A DNA stretch of 64,000 nucleotides, taken from NCBI GenBank assembly GCA_039000515.1, contig JBCFYV010000012.1, forward strand, positions 35,082,562 through 35,146,561, written 5' to 3'. A model generated the notes under the pieces. The model saw only the letters and a program-made list of their open reading frames with translations, ran no database searches and was not told the DNA's origin. Of the stretch, positions 47,259-59,325 are shown piece by piece (position 1 is the first letter of the stretch; every line of letters begins with the position of its first letter). Both the position numbers and the translations under genes were made by a program. Origin of the DNA: Timema cristinae. Lineage: Eukaryota; Arthropoda; Insecta; Phasmatodea; Timematidae.

Positions 47259-47755
47259 TAGCTTCTAAGCACGAACATGTGCACCTTAAAGCCAGAATTG
47301 TACAATTTTGATTTGATTTTTTAAATTAATTAAAAACTGAATAGGAATAAACAAGATGAAGAGTTTTTTCTGTATGTTTGAAGCAAATAAAAGCGTTACT
47401 GGGGTAATCACGCAATTCATTGCGTAGCTACCACGGGCAATGCCAGGTACTTCTGCTAGTAGCGTATAAATATCAAATTTGAACGAAATCTATCAAACCA
47501 TCCTGGCTGTAGATCCAAGTAACCTACAGACTGAAAGATTTTTTTTTTAAATACAGAATTTTAAGACCTTATTTGTTCAGTTCGGTAGCACATAAAACAT
47601 CAAGATCCATCCTAATCTCGAAGTCCGAAATTGTCACAATTACTACTATTATCTTGTATAAAGTAATTATTTTTAGTTTGAACCAAGCAATCATCATAGT
47701 GCCAATGGTTTTTTTTTAATTCCACCACGTCTTACTAGTTTATCCAGATATTCAC

Positions 47756-48064
47756 GGTTACTTCTGTAGTGTAGTGGTCAGAGATCCTGGCTACAGTTCC
47801 ACAGATCCCGGATTCGATCCCAGCGCATCTAACATTTTTCTGTGAAGCAGTAGGCCTGGAACGGGATCAAACTCAGCCTCGTGAGGACAAATTAGCTACT
47901 TGAATAAATAAATAGCAGCTTCGGTTTAGAAAACTAAGTTTTCAATCAGAAGGCTTGTTGTGCTGACCACATGACACCTTTAACCGCAAATATTAGCACT
48001 ACTATCGCTAAATGTGGTGGTCGCCCGGTCGATGTAGCTCGCTTGCGGGTTCACACCAAGTAAT
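47756..48064 (+). mobile_element. tRNA-derived SINE, family C (copy 2)
   Basis: Counterpart of 5401-5710, within mARC intron 2 on the opposite strand to the gene. Confidence 0.88.
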
Positions 48065-49376
48065 TATCTGGATATTCACACTAATGAAATAGCAATTAAG
48101 ACGGTATAGAGCCTAGTTAAACATATGATACAAATTTTACTCATTGGAAAAATTTGAATTTTGGGGATGAAAAAATAATTGAATTGAATCGAGATATACT
48201 AAGTCTTAAAGCTTCCACTCCAGTTTAATTTATGATAAGGTCATTAATACCAGAAACATTGATTATTAATTTTTAGCACCACGTCTCACTATCCGTTCGG
48301 GTTATACGCCCGTTATCAATTGAGCTACAATAAAACAATAACAACTACTTCAGTTCTCTTCTCACACTCATGTTTAGACCACAACACTGTACTATTAACG
48401 TCGGTTCTGTTGTAGACCAGTATTTCGTTTCTATAACCAAAACCTGAACAAAATACACCCCTTCCGATAGGATTCAATGATCTGAGCTATTAACCGAAAA
48501 AGTTTGATAAATAATGGCAAAAATTTGTTTCGATAGTATTTTCAGATAATTTAAATAATTTAAAGATTTAATTAGGTATTTTATAAAAACTTTCCCTTCT
48601 CCCCCGCTCGTTGCTCAACAGCCTATTTGATGGCTTTATGTATATACGAGATAGAATTGAGGTTCTACCAATCCCAACCTAACACCTTCACCTGCTTAGT
48701 GGGCCACAAGCAGCCACCAAGGAAAATGTTCATCTCTAGGTACTATTAAATACAGTAGTGGAATATACGACTATACATGATATTTAGCAATTAAGCGGGT
48801 TAAATTTAATACAGCGCTCCTGGTGGACATGATCTGATAGAACGATACTCATCATATGAAACACAGGTGTTATTAACAAATGCCTATTAAAATGTATGTT
48901 GGTGCTAGTTAATGATAAACCATGTCACGATCAAATATTGAACATTTCTTGAAAATAAAGGGCTGTATTTGGATGTCTGACTTGAATGAGAAAAGAGAGA
49001 AAAGATCTCAATATTTGTTATATTTTAATTGTGGTACTGGGGTAAGAATTTATAAGGCATCATTTAAAGAAAATATACTTGCGGTTACGTTTAGGAAGAG
49101 TGGTAAACCATTTATGAAAAAAAAACACTATACACCAGATCTTAGTTTGAGCCCTAACCTTACCATCACAGACAAACAAAATTAGATGAGCCCACCATTT
49201 AGTCCGCCTGCTCACCGATAGGATGAAATCAGGTTTCATTCGCCTAGAAATTAACATATATATTTAAATGATGGGGGACAAGTTTTGGTGTTTTGTGCTA
49301 CGTTAAGTTAGTTTGTAAGTCTTGTGATGGAACTTGATCCAAGCCAGACTTGGGAAATAGTTTAAACAACACTCAC

Positions 49377-49559
49377 GTGCACTCTCTTTTCTCAACGGCG
49401 CTACCCTCGGTCGGCAGTCGCACCCGTAGCTCGGACATTCCTGGCGCCAGAAAGGTGACGTCACCGTCCTCCCGAGGGACCACCTGGATGAGAACCATCT
49501 TGGGATGCCCTCGCGCCGTCACGAACTCTCCGCTTGAAGCGTTGTACGCCAAGAAGAAC
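49377..49559 (-). CDS. mARC (MTARC1/2 homologue): mARC / MOSC-domain protein, exon 2 (copy 2, intact)
   Basis: The 183-bp exon encodes residues 87-146 and lies between acceptor tttgcag and donor gtgagt. It supplies the last base of R86 and two bases of T147, so phases agree with exons 1 and 3. Across the junction the protein reads LRDR-FFLAYN, then GEFVTAR and PKMVLI; vertebrate mARC has LRDR-FWLVIN, GNMVTAR and PRLVLI. This is the remainder of the MOSC N-terminal barrel. The copy at 7021-7202 lacks one G, which breaks the frame; here the frame is open throughout. The 3.4-kb intron separating it from exon 1 contains no recognisable coding sequence. Confidence 0.92.
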
Positions 49560-52500
49560 CTGCAAAGCATCGTACGCTCTCGTCTGTTGTGGCTTGTAAG
49601 GCAGGTAGTAGTGTAGCCAGGGTTGAACTATCGTCAGTTTATGAGTTATCACCAATGGTCCGATACGCACACATTGTACTATTACAATTAATAGTCCTTG
49701 TCAGTCCCCTCAGGTTCTCAAACTGGGCCCATTACCAAGGGCGAACACCAGGTCCACCTCTTCTAAGAATTTCACAACTAATCAAACTAAATATAGCACC
49801 AAGCAAATCGAGATCTATATACCCTTCAGCTTTCATAAGAATTTAAAAAAAAAAACAGATTAATTGATTTAAATTAGTTAAAAATGATATCTGGACATGG
49901 GAATCGAGCCTGGGAGCTTTGACTTAACGCATCAAAGCTCTTCCACTGAGGCTCGTTTCGGGCTCATGGTCAATCTTCCCTCATAGTTTCAGGCTGATTC
50001 TGGGATGAACGTGTGGAATCGTCAGCTAAATATGAGCTATCAATATTATCGTGAGCTATCAGATACCACCACACATCTGCGTATCGGGAGAGCTGTAATT
50101 CTGCCAAGTACAAACTGCAAGGTTGTAATTAAAGCGAAATTTAAATGAATATCAACATACAGGATGCAAATCATTGTAATAACAGGTCCCCTCCATACGG
50201 ACAGCGCCGTAATTATAATGATTTACACAGCCTCTATGTTGATTTTCCCTAAAACATATTCATTTGATTTCATTGTTCTCTTCATGTTAAACTGGTGCGT
50301 AGTTGTTTGGCCTGTGAAGATTTGAGCTCGTGACCAATGCAAAAGAGGGTCTGGCCTGTCCACTGTACAAGCTCTCGGACAATTTTCAGCTATGATTATT
50401 TAGACTGATGAGAGACAGTTTACCTTCCAGTGAGTTCCTCAAGAGGAAGCCCCAGCTGGTGGGCTGGGCATGAACTATGGAAATACGTGGTGTGGATACG
50501 TAGTTTACTTTATTGCTTGTTATTCTTATGTAATTTTATTTAATATTTTATTTTTATCTACTTAAAAAAGAGTAACTAAATATGTGAACCTTGGAGAACC
50601 CTCCCCTCCTTTCCCCTCTCCTCTTGTGGTGGGTCTATTCCTTGTAATACTTTTAGTTTTTGCCTAAAATATTCACAGTAATTATGATATTTAAAAATCA
50701 CACCATATTAACTTTTTGACCAATATTTTACCTTCCCCTTTCACTGACGCTCCTCGATGAAAGGGGAACTATGGTTAGCACCATTTTGAGATTAGTGTCA
50801 GTATTTTACCATAAAAACCTTTTTTTAATAACTATTGTTCAAAAAAACGTTATTGCCCAATCCGTACCCTTCAAACTCCCGGTGTTTGTGGGTGCCTCTA
50901 GCCCCCCCCTTAACCCAATTATCACCATATTTCCTCCTTTACTACTAATGTATTTAATAATATATCACTGTAGGCACGTAGCCGAAAGCGGTGATGAAAG
51001 GGTAGAGGGAAGTTCCTGGATATCTGTATACCCCTTTCCTCAAAATTTCAACTAATACTACATCAAATTGAAATTCACCTTTTTAAGTCGCTAAACAAAC
51101 AAAAATTGTATGCTATTATTGAGTCATAAAGAACAATAATATTAGTAACGAATTATTGTAATCTCTGCTTCAAGTTAACATCTGAGTTCTACAGTAGTTA
51201 AAACTTTCTAATTTCCGTAACCTTTTATGTCACTACTCATATGGGATATACCCTTCGTTTACCCTTATAAGTTTATAAGATAGGGCCATAGTATAGTCCG
51301 TCAAGGTAAGTTTGCTACCTTTCAGTGTGACTGAAGTTTACTTGTTCATTTAAGAACCGCAAGCCAACGTTTACTTACAGCTCCGTCCTGGGTACAATTA
51401 ATTTGATTCATGGGTGGGTACGTTCAACTACTGAGCTCAGTCGGTAGTGCCTTTACCAACCGAATTTAGGGTTCCAGATGTTCTCGGCATGTATTAATAA
51501 TGTCCTGTAAAATTCATGAAATTTGGTTTTTATTCTTTCACAGGGATGAACTGATGGCCAGGGGAGACTCGATGTTGTATCGGTTTTAGAATTAATCTTG
51601 TTTTGAAGTCAAATGTTGACATAATAATTAGTATTAAAAAAATGTGTGTCATAAGTCTTAATTTTTGTTACTTTTCATTCTAAGCCGAGCAACGTAGCTA
51701 CAAGATTTCTCGATTTGGTTATAAATTTAAAGATGGCAGCTACATCAAAAATATGTCTGTTTGTTTGTTTGTTTGATTGATTGATTGTTCCGCGATAGAT
51801 AATAAATGAATTGGCCAATTTTAATGAAGTTTGGCAGGGACATTCTTAGAACCTAGGTCAAACGTACGTATTTTTTTTAGATCTGGTCATCCGTTTCAAT
51901 ATGGTGGCCAGCCAAAATATTTTTTGTTTAATAGCTCATATCAAGTAATTTGAGTACCTAGAAAGTACTCTTTAAAATGTTGAGATATATTTCGAGAACG
52001 ACGTCTTAAACCCCTTGAGCCATTGTTATGCTCTATGCATATAATGTCTCACTATTAAATGTCGTATTCATTTGTTTTCTGTCTAACTTGATCACCAAAG
52101 AAAAATATCAACTTCTAATCAAAGGAGAAATAAGAGATATTTTAACTTGAAATTGAAAGAAACGTTTTTTAAAATTTAGTAACGATAAGATCATAACATT
52201 ATCTCTAATCTCTATCATGATGTACTGGACATTTTTCGAATGGTGGGAGAGAGTTTTACAGTTCATAGAGCAACTAGTATACTTTATTTTTCGCCACTTC
52301 ACTACTCATTCGAATAACAGTTTTTAGATGCATAGAGATCTAATTAATATATTTAGATTTTTTTATTGCTGTATTTTGAGATACTTGGAACACTCTTTTT
52401 TATTATTATTTAGCACCGCGTCTTACTAACCGTTCGGGTTATACGCTTTAAGTACTAATTACTCTAATGGATTAGGAATTGGGAAGGTTAAATTAGAGGA

Positions 52501-52945
52501 AGTGAACTCGCATTAGCGTGGAGGGAGAGTGGAAAACCATTTAGGAAAAACCATCCCCAGTTCACCCGACCGAGATTCGAACCTCGATCTCCCCGTCCTC
52601 AGCAGTCAAGCTCAACACGACAAGCACGTTAACCAACTACGCCACAGAGGCGGGTTTGAAACACTTGTGATCTACTAATTATAGGAGAGTTCGAACCACT
52701 CGTGTCCTTTTTGATAAATATTCGCTTGAAGTCGCTGGCTAGATACGAATACGAATCCCTCAAGCAAGAAGTTGCCTGAAAAATATCAATTACTGAGACT
52801 CGCCTTTCATATCTCTTGGCTAAGAAAAATGTTTTAATTTTAAAATAGTGTAAGCATATTATTTGATTAAAGACAATAATGGAAATACAATAAAAACTTT
52901 GCTTGGGCCACAAAACAAAATCCAGTTGAAAGCTCCGAAACGCAC
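49560..52945 (-). other. mARC intron 1 (copy 2; copy 1 counterpart 7203-10585)
   Basis: Apart from a SINE (52395-52655) and a tRNA-like SINE head near 49880-49960, I see only AT-rich sequence. It includes a (TTTG)n/(ATTG)n patch near 51760-51790 of the kind seen at ends of decayed non-LTR elements, and a tRNA-like box-A segment near 51430. No open frame here resembles a protein I recognise. Confidence 0.7.
52395..52655 (-). mobile_element. tRNA-derived SINE, family B (copy 2)
   Basis: Counterpart of 10035-10294, about 290 bp inside intron 1 from the exon 1 donor. The left target repeat is at 52385-52394. Confidence 0.9.
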
Positions 52946-53202
52946 CTGTCCCTAAGAACGAGGGGTTTCTTGTCCGTGGTACACAGTCCCAGCTCGGCGC
53001 AGTCCGCTTCCTCCAGATCGATACCACGGCCGGACTTGAGCGGGTAAAGCGTTAGTTCCAATAACTCCCCCACGCGGCGCCACTTGACTGGAGGACAGTT
53101 GTTCTTCCAGCGGCCGTACCACCGCGCCACCAACGCAGCAGTGAGCGCGGTGGATGCCAGAGTTACCCACAGAGCCAGCGAGGTCGCAGGACGAGTTGAC
53201 AT
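52946..53202 (-). CDS. mARC (MTARC1/2 homologue): mARC / MOSC-domain protein, exon 1 (copy 2, intact)
   Basis: This is the first coding exon of a mitochondrial amidoxime-reducing component homologue, a molybdenum-cofactor enzyme that reduces N-hydroxylated compounds with electrons from cytochrome b5 and its reductase at the outer mitochondrial membrane (family knowledge). The 257 bp encode residues 1-85 plus two bases of R86. Residues 9-29 form a hydrophobic segment followed by basic residues (WYGRW), matching the family's N-terminal membrane anchor. Residues 44-60 (VGELLELTLYPLKSGRG) match the start of the MOSC N-terminal beta-barrel, where vertebrate proteins have V-x-Q-L-x-I-Y-P-V-K-S-C-K-G. 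The exon ends in LVLRDR before donor gtgcgt, and LRDR is highly conserved. The ATG at 53202 is the only start preceding the anchor in this frame. Confidence 0.9.
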
Positions 53203-53700
53203 GGTGAACTGAAGTCTTCAGAAACAAAATAAACTAGTTTTGGAATATTATTTCATAATGTTAGTTAACTTTGAAACAATAATTTGAAGAGTTAGTGTTT
53301 TCAACTAACACTCTATATAATATTTCTTATCCTGTCTATTCGCATTAAATTACACTAATCGAGTATAAACGAGAAATGCATCCACATTAGCGTGTAGAAT
53401 GGGTGTACTAAAAAAAACAGCCTCATCACAACCGGTGAGGATTCGAACATCAACAAACCAGACAGTATGAGCCTAACCTTTAGCCCTCTTACCCACCAAT
53501 CTGGATTTATATTTGTTATTTTGTCCTATAAAAGTTAACCATCTGCAATAAATTAAGATTAATGTGTAAAAGATATGATATTATATTGTACCTAAAGAAA
53601 AAAGTTGTGATACATATACATATAAAGAGAAATTAAAACTCATTAAACATCATTACGTCAATTAACTTATATTAATGACACTAAAAAGTACTATAAATAT
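53203..53700. promoter_or_regulatory. Presumed mARC 5' flank (copy 2; copy 1 10841-11339)
   Basis: This is the AT-rich sequence upstream of the mARC ATG, bounded by the family A SINE. I see no clear TATA, initiator or CpG-rich element that fixes a start site. A tRNA-like SINE head lies near 53425-53505. The promoter call rests on position only. Confidence 0.3.
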
Positions 53701-53708
53701 TTCGCGTT

Positions 53709-53992
53709 ATTATTATTATTATTACTAGCACCGCGTCTTACTATCCGTTCGGGTTATACGCACTTACGCTAATGTGTAATGGTAGGGTGATTGTGAGATG
53801 AAATGAAGGACCTACAGTTTAACGTGGAATCCGAACCACGGTGGAGACCTGGCATTCCCCACATTCACAAGATGTCTTGTCAGAGGTGAAGGAAGGGTTT
53901 GGTAATCAGATAAATCTGTGCCGGGACCGAGGATTGAACTCCGGCCGCCAGCACAGAAGTCTGACACCTTACCCCTAGACCGCCAGGTCACC
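53709..53992 (-). mobile_element. tRNA-derived SINE, family A (copy 2)
   Basis: Full-length family A element with box-A/box-B-like head at the right end and (TAA)n tail at the left. The direct repeat TTCGCGTT flanks it (53701-53708 and 53993-54000). It lies in the 5' flank of mARC, about 500 bp upstream of the ATG at 53202. Confidence 0.92.
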
Positions 53993-54600
53993 TTCGCGTT
54001 ATTACGTTTTGAAGTCTACTAATGTATCGTTGCAAGCTAATGTGCTAAAATTTATTCGAAACTTTTATATCTTTTTTGTCTAGCACCCATTCGAGTTATA
54101 CGCCTATGCACTAATTACGTTAATTGGTTAAGGACAGTGGCGACTCGTGACCAAAGAAATAGGTGGTGCACAATTCAAATATTCTAAAATATGATATATA
54201 CACTTTTAATATATCATACCTATCTATATTTACATATAGTTTTACTTAGGCTAATATTTCACAGCAGTACGGGTGTGTGTAGCTTCGAAACAAATATAGG
54301 ATTCGACCTTTAAAAGAAAAATCCATATTATACAATTACGAGTTTTGATGGTAAAAATATTTACAGCTAAAAATATACCAAATTTTTAGTAAATTACTGA
54401 CATTCTGAGCTGTTATTTACAGCACATTACAAACCAACATTAATTTTTATTTAATTTAAAAAAATTGAACACACCTACATTATTACAATCTTTTACTTTG
54501 CTGGCGCAATCATAAATAATTAAACACCTTAGAATAAATTACTCACATAATAAATGAAGACATTATTTACAAAACACCCAACAATTTAATCTTAAACGCC

Positions 54601-56754
54601 TCAAGCTACTTTAAATAAAAACTCCATTCTTCTTTCTTTAGATTTTGCGAATTTCTCAATGACTCTAGAGTTAAAGTCTGAAATGTTCATAATAAAGTTT
54701 CTCTCGACAGACAGCATGGCAAGAGCTGACAACCTTTCCTGGTGCAAAGTATTTCTTAAAAATGTTTTGACACGTTTTATTGTAGAAAAACATATTTCTG
54801 CTTCTGCCGTTGTCATAGGGATTGTTATAATAATATTTAAAAGTTTTAGGCATTCTTCAAAAATTTCACTTAAATTGTTTTCATTTATAAATGAGAACAG
54901 AGTCAAAGCGCCAGTCATATTTCGAAATTCATCCCTGACATAAATGATACTTAGCTCTGTGCGTAGTTTTTTTGCATCTAAAAATGGGTACGAATTTGTT
55001 GTGAGTTCTAAATAGTTATCAGGAAACAACTTACAATAATCAGAAAACTTTTCTGGCAAAAACATCAAATTTGCAGCAACAAGATGACCAGTAAAGCTGA
55101 ATCTGTCTTTTGCTTGACAGATGATGACGTCACAAACCTCTTTAGCCTCTCTATTACGAGTGTGGCTTTCATTTCGTCTCCGCTTTATTTTATTTTCATC
55201 AAGATCATCAGTTATATTATTTTAATTTCTTATTTTGGAAATTTCCTCTATGAAACAATCTATTTTGTTTTTTACAAACGCTGGATCAGTTTCCCTTTTG
55301 TGCAACTGGTTATACAATATATCTACATAAGGCATTATTTTATGAAAAAAAGTTAGCCAAAATAAAAAAACATCATCCTCTAATGTTCTCTTCAGACCAG
55401 ACGCTTGTTCAATTGTAGCTATATGCTTAATGTCATCTCTCGTTTTAATTGTATCCATGCACTCGATAAGTTCTTCTCTGTATTCGCAAACTGTGTTTAC
55501 TGTTCGAGAATGAAAGTTCCATCTTATAGGTGCTGATCGTGGTAAACGTTTACCCACAACTTCATCTAAAATCGCTGTTCTCTGAGGGGAATTAGAAAAA
55601 AATGTACAAAATCCTCCTAAACTGGCGAAAAATATACGGACATTACGATTAATTGAAGCTGCATTTGACATTATTAAATTTAGTTGATGTGCATGACAGT
55701 AAACATAAGCAGCGTTAGGATAGCCCTGCTTTATTTTAGCCTGAACACCATTAAGAGATCCACTCATAACTGAAGCACCATCATATGCTTGTGCTATTAA
55801 CTTATGATGCTCTTTCTCTACATGTTGATCTATTTCCTCTTTGAGACAATTTGACAAAGATGCAGCGTCATGAAATGGGGGATTTACATAGTTCCAAAAT
55901 CTTTCCACTGGCTTTCCGTTTACTATATATCGGTAAATTTAACCATTTGAAAAGTAGCTGAGACATCAGTTGTTTCGTCAGCGATAACAGCCAAATAACT
56001 GGCATTATTAATTTCTTTTGAAATTTCTTCATGACAAATATCCAGCATGCATTAAAGTATTTCATTCTGAATTGAACTAGAGGTGCCTTTAAAAACTGTA
56101 GACTTTTCTAAATGCCCTTTCAAAGCATCATCCAACTCCGCACTGAAATTGACAAGTCCACGAAATATTCCAGGGCTAGAAGATGAATCAGTTTCGTCAT
56201 GACCTCTAAGGGCCAGTTCGAAAGCGCCATAGAATCGAATACAGTTTAGGATAATATTTAAAACATACCTGTTGTTAGTCACTTTTTTTTATTGTGAAGC
56301 TCGATAGCTCTTCTGTAGCCAGAATCTAACTGTGATCGTATTTTGGTCTTGCCAAATACAGCCAAATCTAAAGAATTGTTCTTGTGTAATAATGATATTT
56401 CATGCTTTTTAATTCGCTCACTTAAATGGTTCAAATCAGTCATACCTAAATTCGTCCAAGATAAGTCACCACCAAAGAGTAACACGGAAAGCAGAACAAT
56501 GCATTTTTTACATTACAACCACATAGCCATGGATGCTTTTTGTAAGTTTCTACGTTGAATTTTCTAGTAAACTCTCGATTTTTAGTTTTTGTTAGTTTTT
56601 CTAGAACAATATTTGGTGTCGGTCTACCAAGTTTTTTAATTTCTAATTTTTCTTCTTGAGTACACAAAGAAAATTTTTTTCGTAAAATGTTTTGCACAGA
56701 ATTCATTTCGATATTTAAAAAAGCCACTAACTCGAACTCGTTCACAAATAACAA
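54601..56754 (-). pseudogene. hAT (ZMYM1-like) transposase, decayed, copy 2
   Basis: Segments in order from the N-terminus: a cysteine-rich TTF-type zinc-finger-like motif (KHPWLCGCN then LFCFPC) near 56500-56560; FGGDLSWTNLG and SERIKKHE as in ZMYM1-like hAT proteins; the RNase-H-like core with LAVIADETTD near 55990, AYDGASVMSG near 55780 and YCHAHQLNLIM near 55690; and a C-terminal hAT dimerisation domain (PMTTAEAEICFSTIKR, LSALAMLSVERNF) near 54700-54800. The whole is close to one frame of about 700 codons but is broken by frameshifts near 56480, 56285 and 55925 and in-frame stops at about 56055 and 55222. The stop near 56055 and the shift near 55925 also occur in copy 1. It is probably not functional. 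Confidence 0.9.
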
Positions 56755-57143
56755 CTATTTACATAAACCAAGTTTTTTTTATAATTGATGTTTTGCGCAA
56801 AATTCTTTTTGATATTTAAAATAAGCACTAAATCTGTAAATTATTATGAACTAATTAACTACTATTTAAACAATCATTGTACTTAATTAATTGTGTACAG
56901 ATTAAAAAAGAAAAACCACACTTTAAAAAACATAACTGGTAGTAATGCTTTGGTTGATCAAAACAAATCGCCAAGTTCGCTATCAAGCTGGCACCAGGCC
57001 ATGTGTTAAAGGTCCACTTTAAAACTAACTTGCAAGGTCAACAACCTCTCTTCTTCTCGATGCGCATGCTCAGATGGTTGCCCGCCCCTGGAGTTTAGTA
57101 GAAGTACTAGGACAGCGCTAGCAGTCAGGAAAACAGGTGGAAT

Positions 57144-57430
57144 TGTATTATTATTATTATTATTAGCACCGCGTCTTACTACCCGTTCGGGTTATACGCA
57201 CTTAGGCTAATGTGTAATGGTAGGGTGATTGTGAGATGAAAGGAAGGACCTACAGTTTAACGTGGAATCCGAACCACGGAGGAGGCCTGGCATTCCCCAC
57301 ATTCACAAGGTGTCTTGTCAGAGGTGAAGGAAGGGTTTGGAAATCAGATAAATCTGTGCCGGGACCGAGGATTGAACCCCGGCCGCCAGCATAGAAGTCC
57401 GACACCTTACCCCTAGACCACCAGGTCACC
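57144..57430 (-). mobile_element. tRNA-derived SINE, family A, inside the hAT element (copy 2)
   Basis: Read on the minus strand it begins GGTGACCTGGTGGTCTAGGG, a polymerase-III box-A-like segment, followed by a box-B-like GGGGTTCAATCC. It ends in the tail GCGTATAACCCGAACGGG ... GACGCGGTGC and (TAA)n. It is flanked by the 11-bp direct repeat ACAGGTGGAAT (57133-57143 and 57431-57441). It inserted into the hAT element after that had landed. Confidence 0.93.
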
Positions 57431-57796
57431 ACAGGTGGAATAGTAAATAGAATGAAAAACGCAAGAGCATAGCTAATTTTAAGAAATTTATTCTTAAAAA
57501 AAAAAATCGATTCACTATGAAATGTTAATTGTTATTATTTAAATAAAATAATGTTAAATACTATTTTGTGTGAAATTATAAGTGGTGCACTTGCACCTGC
57601 GCACTTAAGGAGGAGTCGCCACTGGTTAAGGATGAGTTAGGTTGAATTTGCAGGAAGTGTATTTGCATGGAGGGAGAGGGGAGTTTTTTTTTTAAACTCA
57701 GTATATCCGACTGGAATTTGAGACCTGATCTCCCCGTCATCGGCAGACAGGTCTATTCCAAGAGTGGCGCCTCAGACCATGCATCTACCGAAGCGG

Positions 57797-58472
57797 GTGA
57801 AACTTATCATTATTATAATAAGGTGTTCTGTCTCATGGCAGATCCATTTATTTTGTCAGTGAACTTAGACCACCAATGCACTCTGTCCTCTGTCCTCTGT
57901 CTCCTACTGACATTTAAGAATCATATAAAATAAGCCCTCACCTTCTAGCTAAAGTGTTTATGGTAAAAAGATGTAAGCTTCTAAGCGCTCTCTGAACTCT
58001 TAAGATGGGGATGTAAGTAACAATAGTAAATGTCAGTGTTTTTGCAGTTTTTATGACAAAACTTTTCTTTTTTGCTAAAATAAATAAAATTTTGCTTCTA
58101 TACAAACATAGAGTTTAATTCTCTTCATATAATGACACACAATTGTTGAATATCTATAATGAGCATAGCGGGTATTATCTAATAACCTTTATAACTTGAG
58201 TGAAAAAGTTTTCATGAAATTCCAGGAGACCCTTGCCAGATATTCGACAACTGTTGATACTACCATGTGAAAAAAAAACCCATTACTATAAGAACTGCCA
58301 AAACACTTACCTTCGCGTTCCCTGCACCCCCACCTTAAAAAGATACGTAAAATGTTCATCGAAACACAAAGATCAGCCCTTTTAAAATTATTCCCCTATC
58401 AGCTCTACATCCATCCCTAATCTAACAATTCGGAGGGGCATATGAGTCTGTTTCGTTTTTAGTTAATTAGAT
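57797..58472. other. No gene seen (copy 2; copy 1 15424-16097)
   Basis: AT-rich sequence with a duplicated CTCTGTCCTCTGTC word near 57885 and otherwise nothing recognisable. Confidence 0.6.
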
Positions 58473-58800
58473 GACCACCTTTGTGGTCTAGTAGTGAGAG
58501 TTTTTGTCTATAGATCCAGTGATCCTGAGTTTGGTCCCCGGCACTTCCAACATTTATTTGTGAAGCAGTGGGTCTGGAACGGGGTAAAACTAAGCCTCGT
58601 GAGGACAAATGAGGAGTTACTTAAATAAAGAAGCAGCAGACCCGGTTTATAAAACTTATATTAACGGCTGAAAGGCTCATCATGTTGACAGCATGACACC
58701 CTCTATTCGAAAATGTTAGCACTATTATCGCCAACTATTGCGGCCGCTCGGTAGGTATAGCTCGCTTGTGGGCTCAAGCCATGGAGCTATATTCAGATAG
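58473..58800 (+). mobile_element. Family C SINE (copy 2)
   Basis: Counterpart of 16098-16428, about 5.3 kb upstream of the mARC start codon. Confidence 0.85.
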
Positions 58801-59147
58801 ATTTGATCTAAATATGGTTTGTTGAATAAGCAATAGTTAACTGTTCCTTCAACAACGTACTTATATATTTAAAAGCAAAATAAATTAATCATCCTTAACT
58901 TCTTTTTTTTTTTTTTTTTGCAAACAGGTATATTATGTCTCCATGTGCTTTACTTTTGTACTAAACTAAAAGTTTATAAACATTGGCTATCCTACTGTAA
59001 TAACACCCTCACTGATGACTGTAAGGTCGTAGAAAAATAATTTTTCTAGGGCGGATCCACTAGAAAATGTTGCTATATCATTAACTAATAAAAGTTTTTG
59101 TAAATATATATGAAACCCCACTCCCCCAAACACTATCTTTCTATGCA

Positions 59148-59325
59148 CTTGCCGGTGAGGCATCAGTCTCCTCTTGCCTGGTTTGCCTATTACAGGGGAG
59201 ATTGGGGTTCAAATCCCGGCCGGGTGTACTGAAGTTTTTTTTTGGCCTAAATTATTTCTTACTTTAGTTCCACGCAAATGTGAGTACATTTTATATAAAT
59301 TATACCTAAATTATTCCTAACCCAT
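59148..59325 (+). mobile_element. Family B-related SINE head (copy 2)
   Basis: Counterpart of 16775-16950. Confidence 0.65.

Larger units (their letters stand above)
42693..49376 (-). other. mARC intron 2 (copy 2; copy 1 counterpart 342-7020)
   Basis: This 6.7-kb intron has a degenerate tandem repeat, a 335-bp palindrome, a 181-bp MITE, a degenerate AT-rich array, a TA-flanked MITE and several SINEs, all listed separately. The stretch 43700-44584 (copy 1: 1346-2230) has ordinary base composition but no gene I recognise. An open frame of 92 codons at 45492-45770 matches nothing I know. Confidence 0.7.
54135..57624 (-). mobile_element. hAT-superfamily transposon, copy 2, with a SINE inserted in it
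   Basis: The ends are inverted repeats (CAGTGGCGACTC at the left, GAGTCGCCACTG at the right), with further inner matches around GTGGTGCAC. Both sides carry the 8-bp target duplication GTTAAGGA (54127-54134 and 57625-57632), the hAT hallmark length. Inside is a transposase-like gene on the minus strand. A 287-bp SINE (57144-57430) lies between the gene's 5' end and the right terminus. The insertion site is itself within another SINE, whose two halves flank the element. Confidence 0.95.
54068..57796 (-). mobile_element. Family B SINE split by the hAT insertion (copy 2)
   Basis: Same arrangement as 11710-15423: tail part ending at 54134 and head part 57625-57796, with the hAT element between them. 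Confidence 0.85.

Noticed and set aside
48922..49185. 87-codon plus-strand frame (also 6567-6830)
   Set aside because: Its C-terminal half is translated SINE-like sequence (GTAAACCATTTATGAAAA type), and the rest is low-complexity intron. Not a gene.
52395..52655. tRNA gene candidates suggested by box A and box B sequences
   Set aside because: They are SINE heads: no full cloverleaf or proper acceptor stem, each followed by a SINE body and tail, and several have target duplications. The same applies to the other SINEs.
54601..56754. Host ZMYM1-like zinc-finger gene
   Set aside because: hAT terminal repeats, an 8-bp target duplication and shared stops show it is a transposon gene, not a domesticated host gene.
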